Shown here piece after piece: positions 7,658 to 15,868 of a stretch of DNA of 64,000 nucleotides (its first letter is position 1; the number at the start of each line of letters is the position of its first letter). Source of the DNA: Streptomyces sp. ISL-87 (GTDB lineage Bacteria; Actinomycetota; Actinomycetes; Streptomycetales; Streptomycetaceae); the NCBI RefSeq assembly GCF_018614095.1, contig NZ_JAGGOY010000008.1, positions 1 through 64,000 on the forward strand, read 5' to 3'. Made by a program: the position numbers and the translations under genes. Under the pieces are notes generated by a model. That model did not search any database. It worked only from the letters and a program-made list of their open reading frames with translations, and had not been told where the DNA came from.

Positions 7658-8247
7658 ATGGCTTGGAAGAACTTTAGCGCGCCCTCGCGCGCGGAGTACG
7701 GCGTACAGCACTCCAACGTGCGGCACACCCGCAACTTCACAGTGATCAGCAACGAGCTGATCCAGCACCCGCACTTGTCGGCGAATGCCCGGCTGCTCGG
7801 CGCGTACATCCAGTCGCTGCGCCCCGGCGCTGCGGTCGGTATCAAGGCCCTGGCCAAGCAGCTCCCCCTCGGGGAGAAGGCGATCAGCACCGCCCTGCGC
7901 GACCTGGAGGCCCACGGCTACCTGAAGCGGGTCGTGGAGAACGCCTCGCAGGTGCGGTCGAGGCCTGGCTGGAACGCGGCGCCACCCATCAGGCGGTGAC
8001 CGCCGCCCTTGTCGCGAACCTCCCGGACAGACCCATCAACCCGCCCGGCCTGGTCGCGTACCGGCTGAGAGTCCAGCTCCCCCCGTTCCTGCCGCCACTC
8101 GCCCGTCGGCAGCCCTTCATCCCGCCGGACCCCTTCCAGACCTGCCCGAAGTGCGACCGCGCCTTCCGCAGCCCCGCCCCGGGCACCTGCAAGGGCTGTA
8201 CGACCACCCCCGAATACGAAAGAGGAGCGGGGCCACCCGGTCGGTGA
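7658..8247 (+). pseudogene. Helix-turn-helix / zinc-ribbon protein, internally deleted and frameshifted
   Basis: The frame from ATG 7658 reads MAWKNFSAPSRAEYGVQHSN and then a wHTH (LIQHPHLSANARLLGAYIQS, IKALAKQLPLGEKAISTALRDLEAHGYLKR), typical of a Streptomyces regulator family. At about 7955 the family sequence resumes in another frame: VEAWLERGATHQAVTAALVA, continuing to the C-terminal zinc ribbon CPKCDRAFRSPAPGTCKGC (two CxxC pairs) and stop 8247. Intact relatives have around 100 residues between these two blocks. The deletion removed them and broke the frame, so only an aberrant 113-aa N-terminal product (7658-7999) would be made, without the zinc ribbon. Confidence 0.82.
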
Positions 8248-8253
8248 CCCCGC
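8227..8253. terminator. Hairpin terminator between convergent genes
   Basis: GCGGGGCCACC (8227-8237) pairs with GGTGACCCCGC (8243-8253) with one mismatch and a 5-base loop. It overlaps the stop of the upstream pseudogene and lies 24 bp from the end of the VOC gene on the other strand. Confidence 0.65.
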
Positions 8254-8276
8254 CCGCCCCGCCCCGGAGGGGACGG

Positions 8277-9101
8277 CTACACGTCCTTCATCTTCGGCAT
8301 GTCGCCCGCCGTCGTCGACATGTCGATCACCGCGAACGCCGCCCCCTGCGGATCCGTCAGCGCGGCGAACCGGCCGAAGGGGGTGTCCATCGGGCCGAAC
8401 TGGAGCGTGCCGCCCAGTTCCTGCGCCTTCGCCACCGCGTCATCGCAGTTCGGGACGCCGAAGAAGACCTGGATGTACGGCGGGATCTGCGACGGAAATT
8501 CGGCGCCCATGTTCATCCGGCCCAGCACCGCGTGCTCGGGGCCGCGGCCGCCCAGACTGTAGATGCGGTAGTCCACCTCCTCCCCCTCGGGGGAGTCGGC
8601 CGTGTCCATCTGCTGGGCGGCGTACGGGAAGACCTTCGGGAAGAACGCGTCCACCTTCGCCACGTCCCGGGTGAAGACCTCCGCCCAGGCGAACGAGCCC
8701 GGCTCCGCGACCTTTTCGAAGCCCTTGTGCTCGCCCGGCTGCCATACGCCGAAGACCGCGCCGCTCGGCTCCTTCGCGATCAGCATCGTGCCGAAGCTGC
8801 CGACCTGCATCGGCTCCATCACCAGCTCGCCGCCGGCCGACTTGATCTTCTTGGCGGTGGCCGCCGCGTCGGGCGAGGCGAAGTACAGACACCACTGCGA
8901 CGGCGCCTCACCGCCCGGCATCGGCGGGACCACGGCCGCGACCGCCTTTCCGTCGGAATAGGCCTGTGTGTAGTTGCCGAACTCGCTGCTGGCCTCGCCG
9001 AAGGTCCAGCCCAGCACGTCACCGTAGAAGCTCTTGGCGCCCTCCACGTCGGAGAACATGGCGTCCGCCCAGCAGGGGGCGCCTTCCGGGAACTCAGTCA
9101 T
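8277..9101 (-). CDS. VOC (glyoxalase/bleomycin-resistance fold) family protein, two domains
   Basis: The 274-aa protein consists of two beta-alpha-beta-beta-beta modules: residues 5-125 (GAPCWADAMFSDVEGAKSFY to PSGAVFGVWQPGEHKG) and 135-270 (FAWAEVFTRDVAKVDAFFPK to DPQGAAFAVIDMS). This doublet with a C...W...D start is common in actinobacteria and is often annotated as a glyoxalase or hydroxylase-like protein. The metal ligands of true glyoxalases are not all evident, so it may be a binding protein rather than an enzyme. Start ATG 9101 is preceded by AGGAGTCG. It is divergent from the HhH gene at 9202 with a 100-bp shared promoter region. Confidence 0.88.
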   Translation of the reverse strand: MTEFPEGAPCWADAMFSDVEGAKSFYGDVLGWTFGEASSEFGNYTQAYSDGKAVAAVVPPMPGGEAPSQWCLYFASPDAAATAKKIKSAGGELVMEPMQVGSFGTMLIAKEPSGAVFGVWQPGEHKGFEKVAEPGSFAWAEVFTRDVAKVDAFFPKVFPYAAQQMDTADSPEGEEVDYRIYSLGGRGPEHAVLGRMNMGAEFPSQIPPYIQVFFGVPNCDDAVAKAQELGGTLQFGPMDTPFGRFAALTDPQGAAFAVIDMSTTAGDMPKMKDV

Positions 9102-9201
9102 GGTCGATCGACTCCTGTGTCGTGTACGACGTTCCCGACTCACGCTAGGTGCGCGGTGTGCCGACCGCGCGGGGAGCGCGGCCAGAGGGGACGCTGGAGC
9201 C

Positions 9202-9801
9202 ATGGACAAGGACATCACCATGCGGCTGGCCCAGCAGCCGGAGGCCGACGCGCTGCTGGCCAGGAGCCCGCTCGCGGCCCTCGTCGGCATGCTGCTCGAC
9301 CAGCAGGTCCCGATGGAGTGGGCGTTCGCGGGGCCGTACACGATCTCCCGGCGGCTCGGCGCGGACGATCTGGACGCGCATGCCATCGCCGCGTACGACC
9401 CGGAGGCCTTCGCCGCGCTGCTCTCGGAGAAGCCGGCGGTGCACCGCTACCCCGGGTCGATGGCGAAGCGGATCCAGCAGCTCTGCGCGTACCTGGTGGA
9501 GCACTACGACGGGGACGCGGCCGCGGTGTGGGCGGACGCGGGCACCGGCGCCGAGCTGCTGGACCGGCTCAAGGCACTGCCCGGGTTCGGCGAGCAGAAG
9601 GCGCAGATCTTCCTGGCCCTCCTGGGCAAGCGGTTCGGCGTGCGCCCGACGGGCTGGCGGGAGGCCGCCGGGGGCTACGGGCCCGCGAACGTCTACCGCT
9701 CGGCGGCGGACATCACCGGACCGGAATCACTGGCCAAGGTCCGCGCGTACAAGCAGGAGCAGAAGGCCGCCGCCAAGGCGGCGAAGCCCGCGTCGAGTTG
9801 A
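9202..9801 (+). CDS. HhH-GPD family base-excision-repair-like protein
   Basis: The 199-aa protein matches the actinobacterial HhH-GPD family of uncharacterised DNA glycosylase-like proteins. It has LVGMLLDQQVPMEWAFAGP in the helical N half (residues 28-46), a helix-hairpin-helix with LKALPGFGEQKAQIFLALLG (about 127-146) and a Lys/Ala-rich tail. The usual catalytic Asp of the GPD loop is not obvious: the region after the hairpin reads VRPTGWREAAGGYG. Activity should therefore not be assumed, and no FeS cysteines are present. ATG 9202 follows GGACGCTGGAGCC. Confidence 0.85.
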   Translation: MDKDITMRLAQQPEADALLARSPLAALVGMLLDQQVPMEWAFAGPYTISRRLGADDLDAHAIAAYDPEAFAALLSEKPAVHRYPGSMAKRIQQLCAYLVEHYDGDAAAVWADAGTGAELLDRLKALPGFGEQKAQIFLALLGKRFGVRPTGWREAAGGYGPANVYRSAADITGPESLAKVRAYKQEQKAAAKAAKPASS

Positions 9802-9860
9802 GGGGGGCGGGGGGCCGTGGCCGGGGCCGGCCGGGTCGGGCGGACCATAAGATCAACATC

Positions 9861-10334
9861 ATGACCGACAACCTGACCCGCGCGGACTCCGCCGAGATCA
9901 TCTCCGACGGCCCGGGCAGCGTGATCACCCTGCTCACCGACACCGACGCGCTCACCTGCAACACCGCGAGCTTCGAGGCTGGTGCGGCCGGCGCCCCGGT
10001 GCACTTTCACACCAAGGCCACCGAGTTCTTCCACGTCACCGACGGGCGGCTCGACGTACTCGTCGGGGACGAGATCCACACGCTCGGCAAGGGCGACTTC
10101 CTCACCGTCCCGCCCGGTGTGAAGCACGCCTTCGCCCCCGCCGCCGGCCACACAGCGGAGGTGTTCGTCGGGTTCACCCCCGGCATGGCCCGCTTCGACT
10201 ACTACCGGCTCCTCGGCCGGGTCCGCGCGGGCGAGGCCACCGTCCAGGACATCATCGACAGCCAGCCCGTCTACGACAACCACTACGCCGAGAGCGAGGC
10301 CTGGGCCGGGCGCCCGCGCAGCACCGAGGCGTAG
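9861..10334 (+). CDS. Cupin-domain protein (quercetin-dioxygenase-like)
   Basis: The 157-aa protein is a single conserved beta-barrel. Cupin motif 1 is PVHFHTKATEFFHVTDGRLD (residues 45-64, two His and a Glu as likely metal ligands), and motif 2 is FLTVPPGVKHAFAPA (about 81-95, one His). The spacing and four ligands suggest a metal-binding cupin such as a small dioxygenase or sensor. The substrate is unknown. Its 3' end overlaps that of opcA on the other strand by 52 bp, so the two transcripts converge. Confidence 0.88.
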   Translation: MTDNLTRADSAEIISDGPGSVITLLTDTDALTCNTASFEAGAAGAPVHFHTKATEFFHVTDGRLDVLVGDEIHTLGKGDFLTVPPGVKHAFAPAAGHTAEVFVGFTPGMARFDYYRLLGRVRAGEATVQDIIDSQPVYDNHYAESEAWAGRPRSTEA

Positions 10335-11215
10335 ACCAGGTCCGCGTCGAGCCGCCGGAGCTCCTCCGCGAGCAGCTCGGCGGTGCTGCGGATCTTCAGC
10401 GCGACCCTGCGGTCCGGCCGCCCCGGCAGGACCAGCGTGGCGAGCGCCCCCTCCGGCCGGTCCACCCGGATCTCGCCGCCGGTGGTCTCCAGCCGGACCG
10501 TGGTGATGACGGGCCCGGCGGTGGTCACCCGGGCCACCGCGACCCCGAGCCGGTCCTCCAGCCAGCGGGCCAGCAGCTCGGCGCTCGCGTTGTCGGCCTC
10601 GCTCTCGACCGCCGCGCCCGTCACAGGCAGCGGCTTCTGGTCCAGGGCGGCGGCCAGCAACGCCCGCCACGGCGTGAGCCGCGTCCAGGTCAGATCGGTG
10701 TCGCCCGGGGCGTACGCGGCGGCCCGCTCGGCCAGCAGCCCGACCGGGTCCGCCCCGGCCTCGGCGTCCGTGATGCGGCGCTGCGCCAGCGCGCCCAGCG
10801 GATCCCGGGCCGGGTCGGCCGGGGCTTCGGCCGGCCACCACGCCACCACCGGCGCGTCCGGCACCAGCAGCGGCAGCACCACGGAGCCCGCCTGCTCGGT
10901 GAGCGCCCCGTGCAGCCGCAGCAGCACGATCTCCCCGGACCCGGCGTCCGCGCCCACGCGCAGTTCGGCGTCGAGCCGGTGCTGCCGGAGCCGGTGCGTG
11001 CCTCGCGAGGTCCTCTTGATCACCGCGATGATCCGGCAGGGGTGCTCGCGCGAGGCCTCGGAAGCCGCCCGGACGGCGTCGTAGGCGTTCTCCTCGTCGG
11101 TGACGACGACCAGCGTCAGCACCAGCCCCATGGTGGGGGTGCCGACGGCGCGGCGGGCTTCGAGGAGGGCCCGGTCGATCTTGCTGGACGTGGTGTCGGT
11201 GAGTTCGGTCCGCAT
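10283..11215 (-). CDS. opcA: Glucose-6-phosphate dehydrogenase assembly protein OpcA
   Basis: The 310-aa protein has the OpcA hallmarks: LTDTTSSKIDRALLEARRAV at the N terminus, VVTDEENAYDAVRAASEASR, the central VVLPLLVPDAPVVAWWP and DPLGALAQRRITDAEA, and ELLAEELRRLDADLVYAS near the end. OpcA is needed for assembly and redox control of Zwf in actinobacteria and cyanobacteria. The gene usually lies between zwf and pgl in the pentose-phosphate operon; here it stands alone. It is therefore probably an extra copy. The 3' end runs 52 bp into the cupin gene. The ATG at 11215 follows a weak ribosome site. Confidence 0.88.
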   Translation of the reverse strand: MRTELTDTTSSKIDRALLEARRAVGTPTMGLVLTLVVVTDEENAYDAVRAASEASREHPCRIIAVIKRTSRGTHRLRQHRLDAELRVGADAGSGEIVLLRLHGALTEQAGSVVLPLLVPDAPVVAWWPAEAPADPARDPLGALAQRRITDAEAGADPVGLLAERAAAYAPGDTDLTWTRLTPWRALLAAALDQKPLPVTGAAVESEADNASAELLARWLEDRLGVAVARVTTAGPVITTVRLETTGGEIRVDRPEGALATLVLPGRPDRRVALKIRSTAELLAEELRRLDADLVYASVLRGRPAQASLSA

Positions 11216-11266
11216 GACACCGAGTCTGTCAGCGCTTGACGTGGCACCGACACCCGGTTCGCCGGA

Positions 11267-11350
11267 TTCCTGTCGGCGCCTTCCTGTCGGCGCCTTCCTG
11301 CCCGCGCCTTCCTACCCGCGCCTTCCTGCCCGCGCCTTCCTATCGGCGCC
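11267..11350. repeat. 14-bp tandem repeat, six copies
   Basis: The unit TTCCTGTCGGCGCC recurs six times with small changes (TGTCGG, TGCCCG, TACCCG, TATCGG variants) and a seventh partial copy runs to about 11360. The array starts 52 bp upstream of opcA and ends inside the last codons of the truncated HerA-like frame, whose TAG stop it supplies. Confidence 0.85.
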
Positions 11351-11480
11351 TTCCTATCTGGTGGCCGGGCAGGCAACCGCCGTCCCACAGCAGGGCTCCC
11401 AGGTCGAGGGCAGGTCCTGTGAAGGCGTACCCGGCGGTGATCCGGTCGGCCGCAGACGCGGGGTCGGTGCTCTCGTTCAT
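11340..11480 (-). pseudogene. HerA/DUF853-type ATPase, N-terminal stub
   Basis: A strong ribosome site (GGGAGGGA) precedes ATG 11480, and the 46-residue frame reads MNESTDPASAADRITAGYAF and TGPALDLGALLWDGGCLP. Actinobacterial HerA-like DUF853 ATPases start this way (AAGYAFDGPALELGALLWDG), followed at once by the Walker A region. Here homology ends at LPGHQI, where the 14-bp repeat array begins and supplies a stop codon. About 450 residues including both Walker motifs are missing. The expression signals are intact but the product cannot be an ATPase. Confidence 0.72.
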
Positions 11481-11568
11481 GCATCCCTCCCGAAATAGCA
11501 CTAGTTGCCACTTTTGCACCGTCGGAGCAAGGCTGCGCCCGCAGGCACCGGCCCGGTAGGCTTTCCGT

Positions 11569-11865
11569 GTGATCTTCAAGCGCATCGGAAGCGGGCGGCC
11601 GTACCCCGACCACGGCAGGGAAACCACCCGGCAGTGGGCGGATGTCGCCCCGCGCCCGGTCCGGCTCGACCAGCTCGTCACCACCAAGGGGCAGCTCGAC
11701 CTCGAAACGCTGCTCGCCGAGGACTCCACCTTCTACGGCGACCTCTTCGCGCACGTCGTGAAGTGGCGAGGCGACCTCTACCTGGAGGACGGGCTGCACC
11801 GCGCCGTGCGCGCGGCTCTGCAGCAGCGCCAGGTGCTGCACGCCCGCGTCCTCGAAATGGACTGA
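11569..11865 (+). CDS. Conserved actinobacterial protein, often annotated VapB-family antitoxin
   Basis: The 98-aa protein MIFKRIGSGRPYPDHGRETT... is strongly conserved in Streptomyces. Its middle (VRLDQLVTTKGQLDLETLLA) and end (LYLEDGLHRAVRAALQQRQVLHARVLEMD) contain no obvious DNA-binding fold that I can identify. I recall relatives being labelled VapB antitoxins, but no PIN toxin lies beside it, so that role is doubtful. It lies directly upstream of the LytR-C gene, as in other streptomycetes. The last five codons plus stop are duplicated downstream (CGAAATGGACTGACG at 11853 and 11872). Confidence 0.75.
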   Translation: MIFKRIGSGRPYPDHGRETTRQWADVAPRPVRLDQLVTTKGQLDLETLLAEDSTFYGDLFAHVVKWRGDLYLEDGLHRAVRAALQQRQVLHARVLEMD

Positions 11866-11886
11866 CGTCACCGAAATGGACTGACG
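11853..11886. repeat. 19-bp tandem duplication over a stop codon
   Basis: CGAAATGGACTGACG occurs at 11853-11867 and 11872-11886, a 19-bp period. It covers the end and stop of the gene ending at 11865, so the second copy is an untranslated echo of the C terminus. Confidence 0.85.
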
Positions 11887-11919
11887 GGGGACTCCTCGGG
11901 CTCCGCAGGCGCCGGACGA

Positions 11920-11948
11920 AAGGCCCGCCACGCCGGTCGGCGGGCCTT
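11920..11948 (+). terminator. Hairpin terminator after the VapB-like gene
   Basis: AAGGCCCGCC (11920-11929) pairs perfectly with GGCGGGCCTT (11939-11948). It isolates the gene ending at 11865 from the LytR-C gene starting at 12063. Confidence 0.75.
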
Positions 11949-12062
11949 CGCACGCCCTGTGACAGGCTCCCGCTTCGCGCCTATTGCGCCTTTCGGGTCA
12001 GTCTTGCCCTATCAACAGATCATTTAGTAGGCATCGACTCCGGGCCGCACTACGCTGCGCCC

Positions 12063-12701
12063 ATGAGCATGCTCACTCCCCCCGGCATGGGCGGCAAATA
12101 CCGCGTCACGGGAGCCGCCTACCCCCGCATGAGCCGTCCGCGGCACCGTCGTCGCATCGTCTTCGCCGTGCTCGGCTCGGTCCTCGCGCTCGCCCTGCTC
12201 GGCTACGGGGCACTGCAGCTCATCGACGTGTTCGGCGGCAACACCGCCAAGCGGAACACGGCCGCGGGCACCAAGGACTGTCCGACCGCGGCCCCCAAGG
12301 CCGGCCCCGCCGCCTCCGCGAAACCGGCGGTCGCGCTCCCGCCGCCCGCCGAGATCACGGTCAACGTCTACAACGCGACCCCGCGCGCGGGCCTGGCCAA
12401 GGCCGTCGGCGACGAACTGCGCAAACGCGGCTTCGCCATCGGCCACGTGGGCAACGCCCCCGCCGACTTCGACAAGAAGGTCCCCGGCACCGGGATACTG
12501 CTCGGCTCCCCGAAGACCGACAAGGAGGCCTTCTCCGTGCTCGGCACCCAGCTCGCCGGCACGACGCAGCAGGCCGACACCCGCGAGACCGACGACATCG
12601 ACCTGATCCTCGGCGACTCGTTCAAGGAGCTCAGCACCAAGGAGGACGCGGACAAGGCGCTGGCCGTACTGGCCAACCCCGCGCCCGCCCAGAAGTGCTG
12701 A
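12063..12701 (+). CDS. LytR C-terminal domain membrane protein
   Basis: The 212-aa protein has a basic N terminus (RPRHRRR), one membrane anchor (IVFAVLGSVLALALLGYGAL, about 30-49), an Ala/Pro-rich linker and a LytR_C domain from ITVNVYNATPRAGLAKAVGD (residue 99) to AVLANP. This domain occurs at the end of LytR-CpsA-Psr cell-wall ligases and also alone, as here, with no LCP catalytic part. It would lie outside the membrane and may bind cell-wall components. The start is ATG 12063 with a second ATG two codons on. Confidence 0.87.
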   Translation: MSMLTPPGMGGKYRVTGAAYPRMSRPRHRRRIVFAVLGSVLALALLGYGALQLIDVFGGNTAKRNTAAGTKDCPTAAPKAGPAASAKPAVALPPPAEITVNVYNATPRAGLAKAVGDELRKRGFAIGHVGNAPADFDKKVPGTGILLGSPKTDKEAFSVLGTQLAGTTQQADTRETDDIDLILGDSFKELSTKEDADKALAVLANPAPAQKC

Positions 12702-12779
12702 TCCAGGTGATGCGGCTGGTCAGGCTGATCCGCCTGACCAGCGGATCCGGCTGATCCAGCTGATCCGGCCGGCCTGCTC

Positions 12780-12874
12780 GGCCGATCCGGACAGCCTGCT
12801 CGGCCGATCCGGCGTGCCTACTCGGCCGATCCGGCGTGCCTACTCGGCCGATCCGGCGTGCCTACTCGGCCGAG
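12780..12874. repeat. 22-bp tandem repeat array containing the upp stop codon
   Basis: The unit GGCCGATCCGGCGTGCCTAC plus TC is perfectly repeated at 12802-12823, 12824-12845 and 12846-12867, with a diverged copy at 12780-12801 and a partial fifth at 12868. Related CTGATCC words extend back to about 12716. The stop codon of upp (CTA on this strand, 12862-12864) lies in the last full copy, so the array is a chain of copies of the gene's own end. Confidence 0.9.
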
Positions 12875-13497
12875 CCGTACATGCGGTCGCCCGCGTCGCC
12901 CAGGCCCGGCACGATGTAGCCCTGCTCGTTGAGGCGCTCGTCCACGGCGGCCGTCACCACCGTCACCGGCGTGCCCGCGAGCTCGCGCTCCATCACCTCG
13001 ACGCCCTCGGGCGCGGCCAGCAGCACCACGGCGGTGACATCGTCGGCGCCACGCTTGATGAGCTCCTGGATGGCCGCGACCAGCGTGCCGCCGGTGGCGA
13101 GCATCGGGTCGACCACGTAGACCTGCCGCCCGGAGAGGTCCTCCGGCATGCGCGTCGCGTACGTGGATGCCTCCAGGGTCTCCTCGTTGCGGACCATGCC
13201 GAGGAAGCCCACCTCGGCGGTCGGCAGCAGCCGCACCATGCCGTCCAGCATGCCCAGGCCGGCCCGCAGGATCGGCACGACCAGCGGGCGCGGGTGCGAC
13301 AGCTTCACACCGGTGGTCGGGCCGACCGGGGTGATGATGTCCGACTGCTCGGTACGCACGTCGCGGGTGGCCTCGTACGCGAGCAGGGTCACCAGCTCGT
13401 CGGCGAGCCGCCGGAAGGTGGCGGAGTCGGTGCGCTTGTCGCGCAGGGTGGTCAGTTTGTGCGCCACCAACGGGTGATCGACGACCTGCAAACGCAC
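12862..13497 (-). CDS. upp: Uracil phosphoribosyltransferase
   Basis: The 211-aa protein has the UPRTase signatures: [13 protein letters not shown] at the start, [16 protein letters not shown], the PRPP loop [20 protein letters not shown] (about 128-147, DPMLATGGT) and the uracil-binding [16 protein letters not shown] at the end. It converts uracil and PRPP to UMP in pyrimidine salvage. I chose GTG 13497 because GGAGG lies 6 bp upstream and the length matches the family; the frame is open to 13575 but without homology. The stop lies in a 22-bp repeat array, which leaves the protein sequence intact. Confidence 0.95.
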   Translation of the reverse strand: MRLQVVDHPLVAHKLTTLRDKRTDSATFRRLADELVTLLAYEATRDVRTEQSDIITPVGPTTGVKLSHPRPLVVPILRAGLGMLDGMVRLLPTAEVGFLGMVRNEETLEASTYATRMPEDLSGRQVYVVDPMLATGGTLVAAIQELIKRGADDVTAVVLLAAPEGVEVMERELAGTPVTVVTAAVDERLNEQGYIVPGLGDAGDRMYGSAE

Positions 13498-13670
13498 AAC
13501 ATCCTCCAAAAAACTAAAGCTTCTGGGCTTTCGAGCTGCGACCAGCGAAAAAACGGCCGCAAACGCGACCCACACCCAAAAGGCTACGCGGTGAGCGCAC
13601 CCCTCCGCGTACGAACCTGTCGGCCGAACCTGGGGATGCGGCCCGCCCCGATGCCCAGCACCCTTGGTTG

Positions 13671-14627
13671 ATGAGCAACGGACTGGTCATCGCCGCCGTC
13701 GACGGATCCGAACACAGCCTCAGGGCCCTCGACTGGGCCCGCGGCGCGGCGCTCCTGCACGGCTCCGGGCTCCTGGTCGCCCATGTGCTGTCCGACAGTT
13801 CCCAGTTGTACGCGGGCCGCCGCTCCTCCCTCCACGACGCCTCCGAACCGGAGGAGTACGCCGACCCGGTGACGGACCACGTACGCACCCTGCTCGACCA
13901 GGCGCCCGAGCTGCCGCGGGACGTGCGGTACGAGTCGCTGGAGGGCTCCGTGCCGGAGGCGCTGCGGGCGATCGGCGCGGAGGCCCGGATGCTGGTGATG
14001 GGGTCCCGGGGGCGCGGCGGGTTCGCCGCCCTGCTGCTCGGCTCCAACAGCAGGGCCGTGGCCACCACCGCTCCCTGCCCGGTGGTGGTGGTCCCGCACG
14101 CGGCGCGCCACGCGGAAGCCCACCCGCAGGCCGACGCGGATGCCGACGAGGAGGCTTCGGCCGGCCGGGTGGTGCTCGGTCTGCACGCCGCGGAGACCCC
14201 CGACGACGTGGTGGCCTTCGCCTTCGAGGAGGCGGCCGCCCGGGGGACCGCCGTCCAGGTGGTCTCGGCGTACGCCGTCCCGCCCTCGCCGGTGGTGCTG
14301 CTCGACACGCCCTTCGCGGTGATCACGCCGGAGGGGCTGGCGGACGGCGGGGACGCCGTACCGGCCGAGCGGGAGATGCTGCGCTCCCAGACGGAGCGGC
14401 TGGCCGCGTTCCGCGAGCGGTATCCGGACGTCCCGGTGGAGCAGGCCGCGGTACCCGGAGACGCCGCGGGGCGGCTGGTGGCCGCCTCCCGGTCCGCGGA
14501 CCTGGTGGTGGTCGGCCGTCACCATCCGCGCGTGCGGTCCCTGCTGATCGGGTCGGTGGCACACGCGGTGCTCCAGCACGCGCACGGCCCGGTGGCCGTC
14601 GTACCGACGCTCACGGCCGACGCCTGA
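13671..14627 (+). CDS. Universal stress protein, tandem UspA domains
   Basis: The 318-aa protein has two UspA folds. Domain one runs from [18 protein letters not shown] (residue 6) to [20 protein letters not shown], the G-x2-G-x9-GS ATP-binding pattern. Domain two runs from [19 protein letters not shown] to [20 protein letters not shown], where the binding glycines are partly lost. Such proteins respond to dormancy, starvation or hypoxia. No clear Shine-Dalgarno precedes ATG 13671, and a TTG lies one codon upstream. Downstream of the stop, 14631-14712 is filled with degenerate CCGACC-type short repeats. Confidence 0.9.
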   Translation: MSNGLVIAAVDGSEHSLRALDWARGAALLHGSGLLVAHVLSDSSQLYAGRRSSLHDASEPEEYADPVTDHVRTLLDQAPELPRDVRYESLEGSVPEALRAIGAEARMLVMGSRGRGGFAALLLGSNSRAVATTAPCPVVVVPHAARHAEAHPQADADADEEASAGRVVLGLHAAETPDDVVAFAFEEAAARGTAVQVVSAYAVPPSPVVLLDTPFAVITPEGLADGGDAVPAEREMLRSQTERLAAFRERYPDVPVEQAAVPGDAAGRLVAASRSADLVVVGRHHPRVRSLLIGSVAHAVLQHAHGPVAVVPTLTADA

Positions 14628-14809
14628 GGTCCCACCCGACCCACCCGACCTACCCGACCCACCGGACCTATCCGACCTGTCTGACCCGTCCGACCTGTCT
14701 GACCTGCACGGGGGTGGCATCAATCGGGCCATCCGGGGGAAGGTGGGAGCGGGGGGACTGCTTCGCGCCGGCGGAGGAGGACGACCGGACCAGCCGGGGA
14801 TGGTGGCCG

Positions 14810-15013
14810 ATGCCCGACGTGCAGCCCAGCAAAGAGAGCGGCGACTACGAGACGCCGGAATCGCCGGAGAACGCGGCGCAGCGCAGAGCGCGGCGCGCGC
14901 AGTTCCTGCGCGACCTGCACGAGGCCCGCGAGCTGCGCGACCGGGTCCAGCCCCGACGCGCCCGCGCCGCCCGGATGCGCCAACAAATGCGGATGCGTAC
15001 CTTCCGCTGGTGA
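14810..15013 (+). CDS. Small basic conserved Streptomyces protein
   Basis: The 67-aa protein MPDVQPSKESGDYETPESPE is followed by a very basic helix (NAAQRRARRAQFLRDLHEAR, ELRDRVQPRRARAARMRQQM) and ends MRMRTFRW. I recognise the RERVQPRRAR and MRMRTFRW ending as conserved in streptomycetes near tadA, but know no function; RNA or DNA binding is plausible from charge alone. The start is ATG 14810. The stop codon TGA (15011-15013) is also the first three bases of a 10-bp repeat. Confidence 0.7.
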   Translation: MPDVQPSKESGDYETPESPENAAQRRARRAQFLRDLHEARELRDRVQPRRARAARMRQQMRMRTFRW

Positions 15014-15050
15014 CGGCCGATGACCGGCGATGACCGGCGATGACCGACGC
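15011..15050. repeat. 10-bp tandem repeat starting at a stop codon
   Basis: TGACGGCCGA, TGACCGGCGA, TGACCGGCGA and TGACCGACGC follow head to tail. The first three bases are the stop codon of the small gene ending at 15013. Confidence 0.8.
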
Positions 15051-15319
15051 GCCGCGACACGGCCCCCGGACGGGCGGATCACGGCCCTCCGGCAGCCCGC
15101 CGAATCGCCCCGGTGTGGCCCCCGTAACCGCCCCCGTATACCCCCGCGGAGCACACGGCACGGCACGACGCAGCGCGGAAGACCTCTCGCAAAGCCGCTG
15201 TTTCTGCCACGATGCCGATTGGGCGGGGCATGAACGGTGAGCACGACGGCCGTTCCACCCCCAACCTCCGGCCGGGGGGACCTCCAACCGGCACGCCTAT
15301 GACCAGTGGGAGAGTCACG

Positions 15320-15868
15320 GTGTATTTCGCCGCACTGCTCGCGCGCACCGAAGACGGGTGGGAAGCGAGCGACATGGAACTCGACGATGTCGAGTCCTTG
15401 AGTGATCTGATCGATCTCGCCCGTTCCGCCGCTGTCGATGACGACACGGTGGTCGCCCTCATCGAGCAGGAGGACGCCTGGTTCGGCGTCGTCCGCGTGG
15501 ACGGCGAGGAGGATCCTCGGTACTTCGTATCGAACGCCTCCGCCGCCGACCGCAGCTCCTACGGCTCGATGCTGACCAAAGAGCTGCTGGGCAACGACGA
15601 GGAGGACGACGAACTCGACGAGCTGGACCTGGACGGCACCGAGGACGGCGAGGACGAAGTGATCGCCGCGTTCACCGACGAGGAAGACGACGCGGACGAG
15701 GAGGGCAGGGCCGGCGCCGAGCCGGTACCGGCCGGTCCGCTCGGCGATCCCCGGCTGCTGGACGACCTCGGGGTGAGCCACAAACAACTGATGACCCTCG
15801 ACGGGGACGCCCTCTCGGAGATCGCCGAATCGCTCGGCGCCACCGAGGTGCTGGAGGCCGTCCGCTAG
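15320..15868 (+). CDS. tRNA adenosine deaminase-associated protein
   Basis: From GTG 15320 the 182-aa protein starts VYFAALLARTEDGWEASDME, the exact opening of the actinobacterial family found next to tadA. The middle is extremely acidic (about residues 93-135, runs of Asp and Glu), and the end (LGVSHKQLMTLDGDALSEIA) is conserved. The GTG is favoured over ATG 15301 by GGGAGAG 6 bp upstream and by the family start. The stop overlaps the tadA start by one base, so the two are translationally coupled. The biochemical role is unknown; the acidic tract suggests an RNA-mimic or chaperone-like interaction, which is only a guess. Confidence 0.88.
   Translation: MYFAALLARTEDGWEASDMELDDVESLSDLIDLARSAAVDDDTVVALIEQEDAWFGVVRVDGEEDPRYFVSNASAADRSSYGSMLTKELLGNDEEDDELDELDLDGTEDGEDEVIAAFTDEEDDADEEGRAGAEPVPAGPLGDPRLLDDLGVSHKQLMTLDGDALSEIAESLGATEVLEAVR

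Noticed and set aside
8151..9860. Plus-strand frame joined to the cupin gene (727 residues)
   Set aside because: Only the last 157 residues are cupin; the rest mirrors the VOC gene on the other strand.
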